From Motilibacter peucedani (GTDB lineage: Bacteria > Actinomycetota > Actinomycetes > Motilibacterales > Motilibacteraceae): 64,000 nucleotides of DNA. Positions 17,006 to 28,100 of this stretch are shown piece after piece. Location: contig NZ_RBWV01000012.1 in the NCBI RefSeq assembly GCF_003634695.1, forward strand, positions 62,001-126,000, given 5' to 3'. Made by a program: the position numbers and the translations under genes. Positions within the stretch are counted from its first letter, which is position 1. Each line of letters opens with the position of its first letter. The notes under the pieces are model-generated. The model was not told the origin of the DNA. It ran no database searches and saw only the letters and a list, made by a program, of their open reading frames with translations.

Positions 17006-18184
17006 ATGAAAGCGCTTCCGGTCCGGGCGCGGGCCTCGGTCTCCCTGCTGTTCGCCCTGATGGGCTCGACGATGGGCAGCTGGGCCGCCCGCATCCCGAC
17101 GGTCAAGGCGCACGTCGGGCTCGACGACCGGCACTGGGGCTACGCGAGCATCTCGAGCACCGCCGGCTCGCTGCTCGCGCTGGTGGTGGTCAGCTCGGTC
17201 ATCGGCCGGCTCGGGCCGCGTCGGCTGGCCCTCACGGGCGCGGTCGTGCTGCTCGTCGACGCCCCGCTGGCCGCCCTCTCGCGCGGGCCGCTGCCCCTGG
17301 TGGCCGGCCTGCTCGTGCAGGGCTTCGCAGCGAACCTGCTCTCGACGCCGATGAACGCCCAGGCGGTCGAGGTGGAGAAGGCCTACGGCCGGCGCATCAT
17401 GGCCAGCTTCCATGCCTGCTTCAGCGTCGGCATGCTCGCCGGCGGCCTCGCGGGTGCCGCCGCCGCGCGGGCGCACGTGTCGCCCAGCGCGCAGCTGGCG
17501 ACGACGGGCACCGTGCTGGCGCTGCTCCTGGCGCGCAGCGCGGCGTGGCTGCCCGGCGACGTCGTCCGCGAGGCGCACGAGCGCCGCCCGCTGCGCGCCA
17601 GGCTCACCCCGCAGCTCGGCCTGCTCGGCGCCGTCGCCTTCGCGTCCTCGCTGGCCGAGGGCACGTGCGTGCAGTGGAGCGCGCTCTACAGCTCGGACGC
17701 GCTCGGGAGGGGGGCGGCGGCGGGTGCCACGACGTACGCCTGCTTCTCCGCGACCATGACGCTGACCCGCGCGTGCGGCGACCGCGTCGTGCACCGCGTC
17801 GGCCGCGCGCTCTACGTGCGGCTCTCGGCGTGCGTCGCGCTCGCAGGCATCCTGCTCGCGCTCGGGCCGGGCACGCTGCCGACGGCGTACGCAGGGTTCG
17901 CCCTCGCCGGCGTCGGCCTGGCCTGCATCGTGCCCACGGTCTACGGCATCGCCGGCAGCCAGCCGGGGATGACGCCGGGCGAGGGCATCTCGGTCGCGAC
18001 GCTCGGCCAGTGGCCGGCGTTCCTCGTCGGACCGCTGGTCGTCGGTGGTCTCGCCGGGGCGGTCGGCCTGCGCCCGGCGCTGCTCCTGGTCGCCGTCGCT
18101 GCCGTCGCCGTCGCGGCGCTCTCGCTGCGGCTGCGGGAGCCGGGTACGCCTGTGGCGCAGTCCCGCGCCCTGCAGCGCGCCTGA
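17006..18184 (+). CDS. MFS transporter
   Basis: 392 residues with about 12 hydrophobic segments spread along the protein and the MFS-like loop GRLGPRR after the second. The N-terminal GSTMGSWAARIPTVK stretch is shared by a broad MFS group annotated as sugar or drug porters. ATG 17006 follows GAGG with good spacing. The divergent LacI regulator and the operator over the start suggest uptake or efflux of a sugar or its derivative; the substrate cannot be assigned. The 3' end converges with the aminotransferase gene only 5 bp away. Confidence 0.85.
   Translation: MKALPVRARASVSLLFALMGSTMGSWAARIPTVKAHVGLDDRHWGYASISSTAGSLLALVVVSSVIGRLGPRRLALTGAVVLLVDAPLAALSRGPLPLVAGLLVQGFAANLLSTPMNAQAVEVEKAYGRRIMASFHACFSVGMLAGGLAGAAAARAHVSPSAQLATTGTVLALLLARSAAWLPGDVVREAHERRPLRARLTPQLGLLGAVAFASSLAEGTCVQWSALYSSDALGRGAAAGATTYACFSATMTLTRACGDRVVHRVGRALYVRLSACVALAGILLALGPGTLPTAYAGFALAGVGLACIVPTVYGIAGSQPGMTPGEGISVATLGQWPAFLVGPLVVGGLAGAVGLRPALLLVAVAAVAVAALSLRLREPGTPVAQSRALQRA
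17008..17019. promoter_or_regulatory. LacI-family operator overlapping the MFS start codon
   Basis: GAAAGCGCTTCC is centred on the palindrome AGCGCT (17011-17016), with a single mismatch between its arms. This is the classic LacI/CcpA-type operator core. It begins at the third base of the MFS ATG, so bound repressor would block initiation or early elongation. The divergent LacI gene at 15895-16917 is the obvious candidate. Confidence 0.65.
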
Positions 18185-18189
18185 GCTCG

Positions 18190-19392
18190 TCATGCCGCCA
18201 GCGCCGCCCCGAGCCGCTCCATGCCCTCCTCGATCTCGCCGGTGGTGTGCGTGGTGAACGACAGGCGCAGGGTGGCGCGGTCCGGTGTGCCGCAGAAGAA
18301 CGGCGCTCCCGGCACGAAGGCCACGTCGCGCTCGAGCGCCCGGGGCAGCAGCGCTGCGGTGTCCACCTCGCCCGGCAGCCGCACCCACGCGAACATTCCG
18401 CCGTCGGGGTCGCTCCAGGTGGCCCCTTCCGGCAGGGTCGCGGGCAGCGCTCCCACCAGCGCGTCACGCCGCTCGCGGTAGGCCGCGCACAGGCGCGCGA
18501 CGTGCGCGTCGAGGTCGTGGGAGGCGAGGTACGCAGCGGCCGCCGCCTGGTCGACCGTCGAGGTGTGCAGGTCGGCGGCCTGCTTGCCGACCACCAGCGC
18601 GGGCCGCACCCGCGCCGGCGCGCGCAGCCAGCCGAGCCGCATGCCGGGCGCCCCGATCTTGGAGAAGCTGCCCATGTGCAGCACGACGTCCTCTGCGCCG
18701 GCGTGCGACGCGAGCGCGGGCACCGGCTCGCCGCGGTAGCGCAGCTCGCCGTAGGGGTCGTCCTCGACGACCCACAGGCCCTCGCGCGCCGCGATCCCGG
18801 CGACCGCAGCCCGTCGTGCTGCCGGCAGCGTGCGGCCGGTCGGGTTGGCGAAGGTCGGCACGACGTAGAGCAACCTGGGCCGTTCGCGGCGCACCACCTC
18901 GGCGAGGGCGTCAGGGAGCAGGCCGTCCGCGTCCGAGGCGACCGGCACCACCCGGGCGCCGGCGAGCGAGAAGCACTGCAGGGCAGCGAGGTAGGTCGGC
19001 TCCTCGACCGCCACGGTGTCACCGGGGTCGAGGAGGGCGGCCGCGAGCAGCGTGAGCGCCTGCTGCGACCCGGTCGTGACGAGCAACTGGTCAGCAGTGG
19101 TCGGCAGGCCTCGGGCGGTCATCCTGGCCGCCACGAGCGCCCGGAGGTCGGGGTCGCCGTCGGTGGGCGCGTACTGCAGCGCCCGCCGCGCGCCCGGCCC
19201 TGAGAGCACCGAGTCGTAGGCCGCACGCATCCCCTCGGTGTCGAAGAGCTCGGGGGCCGGCAGCCCGCCGGCGAAGGAGATCACCCCTGGTCGCGCGACG
19301 AGTGCGAGCAGGTCGCGCACGGGCGAGCTGGCGACGCCGGCGAGGCGCCTCGCGAGGACGGGGGGCCGCGCAGCCGGGCTGGACTCGGACAT
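18190..19392 (-). CDS. Class I/II PLP-dependent aminotransferase (2-aminoadipate/valine-pyruvate type)
   Basis: 400 residues. A fold-type I aminotransferase with the N-terminal PGVISFAGGLPAPELF segment, TTGSQQAL for phosphate binding, VPTFANPTG, the Asp pair in VVEDDPYGELRY (211-212) and the PLP Lys245 in GSFSKIGAPGMRLGW. The sequence style matches LysN/2-aminoadipate aminotransferases and MocR-related enzymes lacking the DNA-binding domain. Its substrate is uncertain. It stands alone on the minus strand between the MFS and GH3 genes. Confidence 0.88.
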   Translation of the reverse strand: MSESSPAARPPVLARRLAGVASSPVRDLLALVARPGVISFAGGLPAPELFDTEGMRAAYDSVLSGPGARRALQYAPTDGDPDLRALVAARMTARGLPTTADQLLVTTGSQQALTLLAAALLDPGDTVAVEEPTYLAALQCFSLAGARVVPVASDADGLLPDALAEVVRRERPRLLYVVPTFANPTGRTLPAARRAAVAGIAAREGLWVVEDDPYGELRYRGEPVPALASHAGAEDVVLHMGSFSKIGAPGMRLGWLRAPARVRPALVVGKQAADLHTSTVDQAAAAAYLASHDLDAHVARLCAAYRERRDALVGALPATLPEGATWSDPDGGMFAWVRLPGEVDTAALLPRALERDVAFVPGAPFFCGTPDRATLRLSFTTHTTGEIEEGMERLGAALAA

Positions 19393-19493
19393 GGTCCGGA
19401 GGCTAGGAGCGTGCCGCTGCCCGGCTCAACGGATAACCAGCCAGTGAGACGGCGCAGGTGCCGGGCGGCCGACGCCCGGCACCTGCTGGCGCC

Positions 19494-21878
19494 TCAGCGC
19501 AGGTGCAGGGTGGTGTGCAGCCCGCCGGTGGAGCTGTTGCCCACCCAGATGTCGAACTCGCCCGCCTCGACGCGCTTGCGAGCAGCGTTGTCGAAGAAGC
19601 CGAGGTCGCTCCCGCGCACGGTGAAGGTCACCCACCGCGACTGGCCCGGGGCGAGCTGCACCTTGTGGAACCCGGCGAGCCGGCGCACGGGCTGCGTGAG
19701 GCTGGCGACCTTGTCGCGGAAGTAGAGCTGCACGACCTCCGCCCCCGCGCTCGTGCCGGTGTTCTTGACCGCCGCGGTCACCGTGACCGACCCTCCCGAA
19801 CCGATGGTCCGGCGCGAGAGGGAGAGGCGCGACAGCTCGAACGTCGTGTAGGACAGGCCGAACCCGAAGGGGAACTGCGGGCTGTTGTCCACGTCGAGGT
19901 AGCGAGACTGGTACTTCTGCGTCGGGTCCGTGAACGGGCGGCCGGTGCTGCGGTGGCTGTAGTAGAGCGGCAGCTGGCCCACCGCGCGCGGGAACTCCGC
20001 GGTCAGCTTGCCCGACGGGTTGACCTTGCCGAGCAGCACGTCGGCGATGCCGTTGCCCGCCTCGGTGCCGGGGTGCCACGCGACCAGCAGCGCCGGCGCG
20101 TGCTCCGCGATCCACGGGAGGGCGAGCGGGCGCCCTGTCACCAGCACCACGACGTACGGCTTCCCGACCGCCGCCACCGTCTCGACCAGCTGCTCCTGGT
20201 GACCGGGCAGCCCGATGTCGCTGCGTGCCGACGCCTCGCCGCTCAGGGCGGCCGGCTCGCCGACCACGAGCACGACGAGGTCCGCGGCGGCGGCGGCCGC
20301 CACGGCCGGCGCGAGGTCCGGAGCCGTGGTCGCGACCGGGTCGCAGCCCTGGGTGTAGGTCACGGTCGCCGACGGGTACGCGGCCTTCAGTCCCGCGAGC
20401 ACGGTGACCGAGTCCTCGGCCCGGCCGTCGCCCGACCACGAGCCGATCATGTCGGCGCCGGAGTCGGCCAGCGGGCCGATGACCGCGATCTTCGCGATGC
20501 CCGGCGAGAGCGGCAGGGCGCCGCCCTCGTTGCGGAGCAGCACGACCGAGTCGGCGACCGCCCTGCGCGCCACGGCCCGGTTGGCGGCCGACAGCAGCAC
20601 CGACTCGCGCGCCGGGGTGGCGAAGGGCCGGTCGAACATGCCGGTCAGGTGCTTCAGCGTCAGCACGCGGCGCACCGCGTCGTCCAGCTGCCTGCGCGTG
20701 ATCTCCTTCGAGAGCAGCAGCTCGCGGCCGTTGTCGTGGTAGGTCGTGCTCACCATCTCGATGTCGGTGCCCGCGGTCAGCGCGAGGCGGGCGGCGTCGG
20801 CGGGGTCCGCCGCGTACCCGTGCGCCACGAGCTCGAGCACCGAGGTGTAGTCGCTGACGACGAGGCCGTCGAACGCCCACCGGCCGCGCAGGATGTCCTG
20901 CAGCAGCTCGGGGTTGCCGGTCGAGGGGACGCCGCTGATGTCGTTGAACGACGTCATCACCGTGGCGACCCCGGCGTTGACCGCCGCGTGGTAGGGCGGC
21001 AGGTAGGTGTTCCAGAGCCGCTCGACCGACACGTCGACGGTGTTGTACTCCCGGCCGGACTCGACGCCGCCGTAGGCCGCGAAGTGCTTGACGCACGCGG
21101 CCATGTTCTGCGGCGCGGAGATGTCGCTGCCCTGGAAGCCGCGCACCCGTGCGACGGCGAAGGCCGAGCCGAGGTACGGGTCCTCTCCCGCCCCCTCGAC
21201 GATGCGCCCCCAGCGCGCGTCGTGCGTGACGTCCGCCATGGGTGCGAAGGTCCAGCGGATGCCCGCAGCCGTCGCCTCGACCGCGGCGACCCGGGCCGCC
21301 GCACGGGCCAGCGACGGGTCCCAGCTGGCCGACTCGCCGAGCGGTGTCGGGAAGATCGTGCGGTAGCCGTGGATGACGTCGAACGCGAACAGCAGCGGGA
21401 TGCCGAGCCGTGACGCGAGCGCGGCCCGCTGGAGCTTGTTGACGTTCGCAGCTCCGCGCACGCCGAGGGTCGTGCCGACCATGCCGCGGCGCGCCAGCGA
21501 GACGAGGTCGTCGTTGGGCGCGCCGTCGACGTCGCCGCCCTGCATCTGGAGCTGCCCGAGCTTCTCCTGCAGGGTCATGCGCGCCAGCAGCGCGTCGACC
21601 TTGCGGCGGATCTCGGGGGTGACCGCCGTGGCGGTGCGGTCGACCGCCGTGCTGCCGAGCGCGTCGGCGAGGGCTGCGGAGCCCCCGCTCCCCGCTCCTG
21701 CGCTCGCGGTCGATGCTGCCGCCGCGGTGAGCGGGTCGACGAGGCCGGTCAGGCCGGCGCCGGCGAGGGTCGCCCCGCCCACCGTGCCCTTCAGCAGCGT
21801 CCGGCGCGAGACCCGCGGCCGGTCGTCGGGGTCGGTGGGCGGCTGTGCGCCGCCAGGGGGCGTGCTGCGTGGAGTCAC
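19494..21878 (-). CDS. Tat-exported GH3 beta-glucosidase/beta-xylosidase (BglX-like)
   Basis: 794 residues from GTG 21878, preceded by GAGGAGGAG. The N-terminus has a twin-arginine signal (SRRTLLKG, about residues 24-31) and a hydrophobic stretch. The GH3 N-terminal barrel contains KHFAAYGG and the predicted nucleophile Asp in GLVVSDYTS (about residue 340). A GH3 C-terminal sandwich and a fibronectin III-like domain complete a BglX-type layout of normal length. It should release glucose or xylose from beta-linked oligosaccharides outside the cell, which suits the xylanase at 25189. Confidence 0.94.
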   Translation of the reverse strand: MTPRSTPPGGAQPPTDPDDRPRVSRRTLLKGTVGGATLAGAGLTGLVDPLTAAAASTASAGAGSGGSAALADALGSTAVDRTATAVTPEIRRKVDALLARMTLQEKLGQLQMQGGDVDGAPNDDLVSLARRGMVGTTLGVRGAANVNKLQRAALASRLGIPLLFAFDVIHGYRTIFPTPLGESASWDPSLARAAARVAAVEATAAGIRWTFAPMADVTHDARWGRIVEGAGEDPYLGSAFAVARVRGFQGSDISAPQNMAACVKHFAAYGGVESGREYNTVDVSVERLWNTYLPPYHAAVNAGVATVMTSFNDISGVPSTGNPELLQDILRGRWAFDGLVVSDYTSVLELVAHGYAADPADAARLALTAGTDIEMVSTTYHDNGRELLLSKEITRRQLDDAVRRVLTLKHLTGMFDRPFATPARESVLLSAANRAVARRAVADSVVLLRNEGGALPLSPGIAKIAVIGPLADSGADMIGSWSGDGRAEDSVTVLAGLKAAYPSATVTYTQGCDPVATTAPDLAPAVAAAAAADLVVLVVGEPAALSGEASARSDIGLPGHQEQLVETVAAVGKPYVVVLVTGRPLALPWIAEHAPALLVAWHPGTEAGNGIADVLLGKVNPSGKLTAEFPRAVGQLPLYYSHRSTGRPFTDPTQKYQSRYLDVDNSPQFPFGFGLSYTTFELSRLSLSRRTIGSGGSVTVTAAVKNTGTSAGAEVVQLYFRDKVASLTQPVRRLAGFHKVQLAPGQSRWVTFTVRGSDLGFFDNAARKRVEAGEFDIWVGNSSTGGLHTTLHLR

Positions 21879-22111
21879 GTGCTCCTCCTCGTCGAGGTGC
21901 GTGCGATCAGACGTTTCGTACCCTTCGCCACTTGCGACCGGCCGTCAAGATCTCCACAGGGGCGGCTCGGGCTGTCCACAGGCCGTCGCCGGGGCGAGGC
22001 GCAGAGGCGTACGCAGCGGCTTGGCTGGCGCCCTCGCCCGGGCGTCCGCCGCGGGCGTCACCACAGCGACCGCAGCGGTGCTCCCGCGCGGGCGCGGAGG
22101 AGGAGCACCAG

Positions 22112-22621
22112 ATGAACGAGGTCCTCGTCACCGTCGTCGGCAACCTGACCGGTGACCCCGTGCTCAACGAGAACCCGGACGGCTCGAAGCGCGCGACGTT
22201 CGGCCTGGCCCACACGCCGCGGCGCCGGGAGCCCGACGGCACCTGGGGCAACGGTGACACCACCTACTACCAGGTGACGTGCTGGCGGGCGCTCGGCGAG
22301 AACGCTGCCCACTCCCTGCGCAAGGGCGACCCGGTGCTCGTGCGCGGCACGCTGAAGAACCGCAGCTGGAACACCGAGGGGCGCTCGGGCAGCACCCTCG
22401 AGCTGAGCGCCGACGCCGTCGGGCCCGACCTCAGCCGCGGCACGTCGATGTTCCGGCGCACGGCGCGGCAGCAGCCGGCCGGTGAGGCGGCTGCGCCGGG
22501 TGGGGAGGGAGCGCAGAGCTGGACCTCCGACGAGCAGGCCGGAGCCGCCGACCTGCCCGGCCAGCTCCGCGCGCCCGACACGGTCGAGTCCCTGACCGCG
22601 CTCGACGCGCCGGGGTTCTGA
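22112..22621 (+). CDS. ssb: Single-stranded DNA-binding protein (SSB paralogue)
   Basis: 169 residues. An OB-fold SSB domain fills about residues 1-110 (VLVTVVGNLTGDPV at the N-terminus; TYYQVTCWRALGENAAHSLRKGDPVLVRG is recognisable in parts). The Gly/Ala-rich tail ends in LDAPGF, a weakened form of the acidic DDDIPF-like tip that recruits partner proteins. It is not next to rpsF/rplI, where the main actinobacterial ssb sits, so it is probably the second SSB. ATG 22112 follows GGAGGAGGAGC. Confidence 0.88.
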   Translation: MNEVLVTVVGNLTGDPVLNENPDGSKRATFGLAHTPRRREPDGTWGNGDTTYYQVTCWRALGENAAHSLRKGDPVLVRGTLKNRSWNTEGRSGSTLELSADAVGPDLSRGTSMFRRTARQQPAGEAAAPGGEGAQSWTSDEQAGAADLPGQLRAPDTVESLTALDAPGF

Positions 22622-22658
22622 GGCTGCGTCCCGGGCCCGCCGGCGGGCGGGCGGCAGC

Positions 22659-22694
22659 GGGCGGGGGAGCGCGCCGGTCGGCGCACCCCCGCCC
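22659..22694 (+). terminator. Putative intrinsic terminator after ssb
   Basis: GGGCGGGGG (22659-22667) pairs with CCCCCGCCC (22686-22694). Inside, past an A/A mismatch, a further GCGC/GCGC helix encloses an 8-nt loop. There is no U-tract, as is common in high-GC actinobacteria. It sits between the ssb stop and the ettA promoter. Confidence 0.6.
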
Positions 22695-22700
22695 GCCAAC

Positions 22701-22706
22701 TAGGCT
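22701..22706 (+). promoter_or_regulatory. -10 box (TAGGCT) for leaderless ettA transcript
   Basis: TAGGCT (TANNNT) begins exactly 12 nt before the ATG at 22713, the spacing at which the start codon itself is the first transcribed base. The same geometry occurs upstream of valS and, within one base, the genes at 24429 and 42624. Confidence 0.5.
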
Positions 22707-22712
22707 GGAGGC

Positions 22713-24389
<1,677 letters not shown>

Positions 24390-24415
24390 TACGCCGGGTC
24401 GCTCGGCGCGCGGGC

Positions 24416-24421
24416 TACGGT
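24416..24421 (+). promoter_or_regulatory. -10 box (TACGGT) before the thioesterase gene
   Basis: TACGGT (TANNNT) starts 13 nt before GTG 24429, the leaderless arrangement seen at other genes here. It is the main reason for preferring GTG 24429 over GTG 24420. Confidence 0.45.
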
Positions 24422-24428
24422 GGCCCGC

Positions 24429-24839
24429 GTGCCGAGCCACCGCGTACGCGTCCCCATGCGCTGGGGCGACATGGACGCCTACCAGCACGTCAACAACGTC
24501 GCCTACCTCGGCTACCTCGAGGAGGCGCGCATCGACCTGCTGTTCCGGTTGGGTGCCGAGCGCGGCCTGGCCGCGCTGCGCGACGGCCTGGTCGTCGCGC
24601 GCCACGAGATCGACTACCTCGCGCCGCTGGTGTGGCACCCGCGCGGCATCGACGTCGAGGTGTGGGTCGAGAAGGTGGGCGGCTCGTCGTTCACGGTGGG
24701 CTACCGCGTCCACGACGACGGGCGCACCTACGCCCGCGCCCGCTCGACCCTGGTCTCCTACGACCTGGCCGCCGACCGGCAGCGCCGGCTCACCGCCGAC
24801 GAGCGCGCCTTCTTCACCAGCTTCACCCTCGACGCCTGA
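24429..24839 (+). CDS. Hotdog-fold acyl-CoA thioesterase (4HBT family)
   Basis: 136 residues. The RWGDMDAYQHVNNVAYL segment near the N-terminus carries the active-site Asp of the YbgC/FadM-type 4-hydroxybenzoyl-CoA thioesterase group, and the FRLGAERGL and ARARSTLVSYD segments fit the hotdog fold. It probably hydrolyses medium or long acyl-CoA; the substrate is unknown. GTG 24429 is preferred on promoter spacing; GTG 24420 is in frame 9 nt upstream. It lies just after ettA, as in many actinobacteria. Confidence 0.9.
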   Translation: MPSHRVRVPMRWGDMDAYQHVNNVAYLGYLEEARIDLLFRLGAERGLAALRDGLVVARHEIDYLAPLVWHPRGIDVEVWVEKVGGSSFTVGYRVHDDGRTYARARSTLVSYDLAADRQRRLTADERAFFTSFTLDA

Positions 24840-24893
24840 GGCTCGCAGCTGGCGGGCTGCAGCCGGCCGGCCGACCCGGGGTGCCGGGTCTGA

Positions 24894-24955
24894 GCGGTAG
24901 CAACCGCGACCCGGCGGTAGCCCGTCCGCTACCGCCGGCCCACCGCCGCTACCGC
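24894..24955. repeat. 62-bp two-tier inverted repeat (four GCGGTAGC sites)
   Basis: The octamer GCGGTAGC occurs at 24894 and 24914, and its complement GCTACCGC at 24928 and 24948, all placed symmetrically about 24924.5. The inner sites extend to 10-bp arms CCGGCGGTAG/CTACCGCCGG with an 8-nt loop (24911-24938). The outer and inner sites in each arm are 20 bp apart. It may be a multi-dimer operator, a terminator, or both. Confidence 0.8.
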
Positions 24956-25103
24956 CCAGCTCGGGTCTGCTCCCGCTGACCGCCGGTTGCCCCCGCTCGG
25001 CGTCGGTGAGCCGAGCGCCCGGATAACACTCTGGTAGCGGTCGCCGCGGATCCGTTGACTCCGCAGCGATCGCATGTTCTCCTGTGCGCGTTCCAGAGTC
25101 GTA

Positions 25104-25117
25104 CCGGAAAGTTCCGG
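25104..25117. promoter_or_regulatory. Palindrome CCGGAA-AG-TTCCGG upstream of the xylanase
   Basis: Perfect 6-bp arms (25104-25109 and 25112-25117) with a 2-bp centre, 71 bp before ATG 25189. A third CCGGAA half-site overlaps the right arm. Size and position suit an operator for a repressor of the xylanase gene; the regulator is unknown. Confidence 0.45.
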
Positions 25118-25188
25118 AAGGACCTGGAGCCACCGGTGCGCATGCATCGGTGAACCTGTCCACCGCTCGATGGAGAGAACGGCGACAC

Positions 25189-28100
25189 ATGAGACGACGC
25201 AGATCAGCAGGGCTAGCCCTGCTCGGGCTCACCACCTCGCTCGGGCTCGCGGCCAGTCCCGCAGCCTGGGCGGCGGGAGCGCAGACCGGCGCCGCTACCG
25301 GCACCCGCGCGGCCGCAGCGGCCGCGCCCACCACCGTCCTCAGCAGCGACTTCGAGGACGGCAGCTCCGCCCCCTGGACGCAGAACGGCGACGCGTCGCT
25401 CTCCGTCGTCGACCTGGGCGGCAACAAGGCGCTCAAGGTGAGCGGCCGGGCCCACGACTACGACGGCATCAAGACGCCGGCCAACCTGCTCAAGGGCGGG
25501 GTGGAGTACACCTTCTCGCTCAAGGTCCGGCTCGCCGACGGCACCACCGGCGGCCCCGCCGGCGTGCGCATGGTCGTCGAGCCCGCCTACACCTGGGTCG
25601 GCAACACGACGATGTCGACCGGCGCGTGGACGACGGTCACGGGCACCTACACCGCCCCGGCCGACGCCGACCCGGCTACGCTGCGCGCCTACATCGGCAC
25701 CGCCGACCTGGCCGGGCCCTACGACTACCTCGTCGACGACGTCCTGATCACCGCGCCGCCCTCGGCGCCGCAGGACACCACAGTCGCGTCGGAGGACTTC
25801 GAGGACGGCAGCTTCGCCCCCTGGACCCAGAGCGGCGGCCCGAGCCTCTCGGTCGTCGACGTCGACGGCTCCAAGGCACTGCAGGTCGCCGGTCGCGCCA
25901 ACGACTACGACGGCATCTCCTCGCCGACCGGCCTGCTCGTGCCCGGCGCGCAGTACACCTTCTCGATGAAGGCGCGCCTCGCCCCCGGCACCGCCGGCTC
26001 GGCGGGCGTCCGCTTCGTCGTCAAGCCCGACTACACCTGGGTCGGGGACACCACGATGACGGCCGACGCCTGGACCACGGTGACCGGCACCTTCACCGCC
26101 CCCGCAGGCGCCGACCCGGCCGCCCTGCAGGCCTACATCGGCACCGGCGACCTCGGCGCGCCCTACACCTACCTGGTCGACGACATCGTCATCACCGGGC
26201 AGGCCGCCGGGGGCGGCGACGTCCCGTGGACGCCGACGCCGGACCCGGACTTCGTCCCCGGCGGTGCGGTGAACCCGACGACCACCCCGCTGGCCGCCGC
26301 GCGCGGCACCGGCAACGTGGTCGCGATGACCCACGACGACGGCCCGAACCCCGGTGAGACCGAGGCGCTGCTCGACTTCTACAAGGCGCACGGCATCCAC
26401 GCGACGTTCTGCGTCATCGGCCAGAACATCCAGGCGCCGGGCGGTGCGGAGATCCTCAAGCGGATCGTCGCCGAGGGCCACACCCTCTGCAACCACACCA
26501 CGACCTACGACGACATGGGCAGCTGGACCCAGTCCCGCGTCGAGGCCGACCTCAAGGCGAACCTGAAGATCATCCGCGACGCGCTCGGCAACCCCAACCA
26601 GAAGGTGCCCTACTTCCGCGCACCCAACGGCAGCTGGGGCAAGACCGGCGAGGTCGCCGTGGCCCTCGGCGAGCAGCCGCTCAACCTGGGCAACGTCATC
26701 AGCGACTGGGACGGCAACGACCTGTCCGAGGCGACCCTCACCGCCAACCTGCGCAAGGCGATGCAGCCCGGCGCGGTCGTGCTCGTGCACGACGGCGGCG
26801 GCAACCGCGAGAACGGCATCAAGGCGGTCCAGACCGTCGTGACCGAGAAGCTCGCGCAGGGCTGGACGTTCACGCTGCCCCAGGGCGGCGTCCCCGGCGG
26901 CGAGACCGTGCTGAGCACCGACTTCGAGAACGGGCTCGGTGGCTGGGCACCGCGCGGCGACGCGCAGGGCGACCCGACCGTCGCGGTGACCGACACAGAG
27001 GCCCACGGTGGTACGCACGCGGCCCTGGTCAGCGGCCGCACCTCCCAGGGCGACGGCATCGGCCACGACGTGACCGGCCTGCTCACCCCGGGCGTGACCT
27101 ACGAGATCAGCGCGTGGGTGAAGTTCGCGGCCGGCTCGCCCTCGGGCAACGTGTGGCTGAGCATGCAGCGCACGAACGCCGGCACCGACACCTACGACAC
27201 CGTCGGGCAGTTCACCGGCGTCACCTCCGGCCAGTGGCAGCAGGTCACCGCGACCTACCAGATGCCGGCCGCCGACAGCGCGCGGCTCTACTTCGAGACC
27301 GCCTACCCCGACGGCTCGACCGCTCCGTTCCTCGTGGACGACGTGGTCGTGAAGTCGCAGGCCACCAAGGAGATCCAGAACCTCACGCCGCTCAAGAGCA
27401 CCGTCGACTTCCCGGTCGGCGTCGCGATCGACAGCCGTGAGACGCAGGGCGCGGCGGGCCAGCTCAACACCCGTCACTTCGACCAGCTGACGCCCGAGAA
27501 CCACATGAAGCCCGAGGCGTGGTACGACGCGGACCGCAACTTCCGCATCAACCCCGAGGCCAAGACACTGATGGACTTCGCGCAGAAGGAGCACATCCGC
27601 GTCTACGGCCACACCCTGGTGTGGCACAGCCAGACCCCGGCGTGGTTCTTCCAGCACGCGGACGGCACGCCCCTGACGACCAGCGCCGCTGACAAGCAGG
27701 TGCTGCGCGACCGCATGCGCACGCACATCGACAACGTCGCCAAGGCGTTGAGCACCGGCGGCGGCTACGGCCTGTTCGGCTCGTCCACCAACCCGGTGGT
27801 CGCGTTCGACGTGGTCAACGAGGTCGTCTCCGACAGCAGCGACTACGCCGACGGCCTGCGCCGCAGCGAGTGGTACCGCGTGCTCGGCGAGGAGTTCATC
27901 GACGACGCCTTCTCCTACGCGGACCAGGCGTTCAACTCCACCTACGCCGCACCCGGCACCACGCGGCCGGTGACCCTCGACATCAACGACTACAACACCG
28001 AGCAGGACGGCAAGCAGCAGCGCCTCCACGCGCTGGTCGCCCGCCTGATCGCCCGGGGTGTCAAGGTCGACAGCGTGGGCCACCAGTTCCACGTGAGCCT

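Larger units (their letters stand above)
24840..25188. other. Regulatory intergenic region upstream of the modular xylanase
   Basis: No coding sequence recognised. It holds the 62-bp two-tier dyad at 24894-24955, a further GGTAGCGG near 25033, the palindrome at 25104-25117 and a GGAGAGA ribosome site just before ATG 25189. It therefore appears to be the control region of the xylanase gene and possibly the terminator of the thioesterase transcript. Confidence 0.6.
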
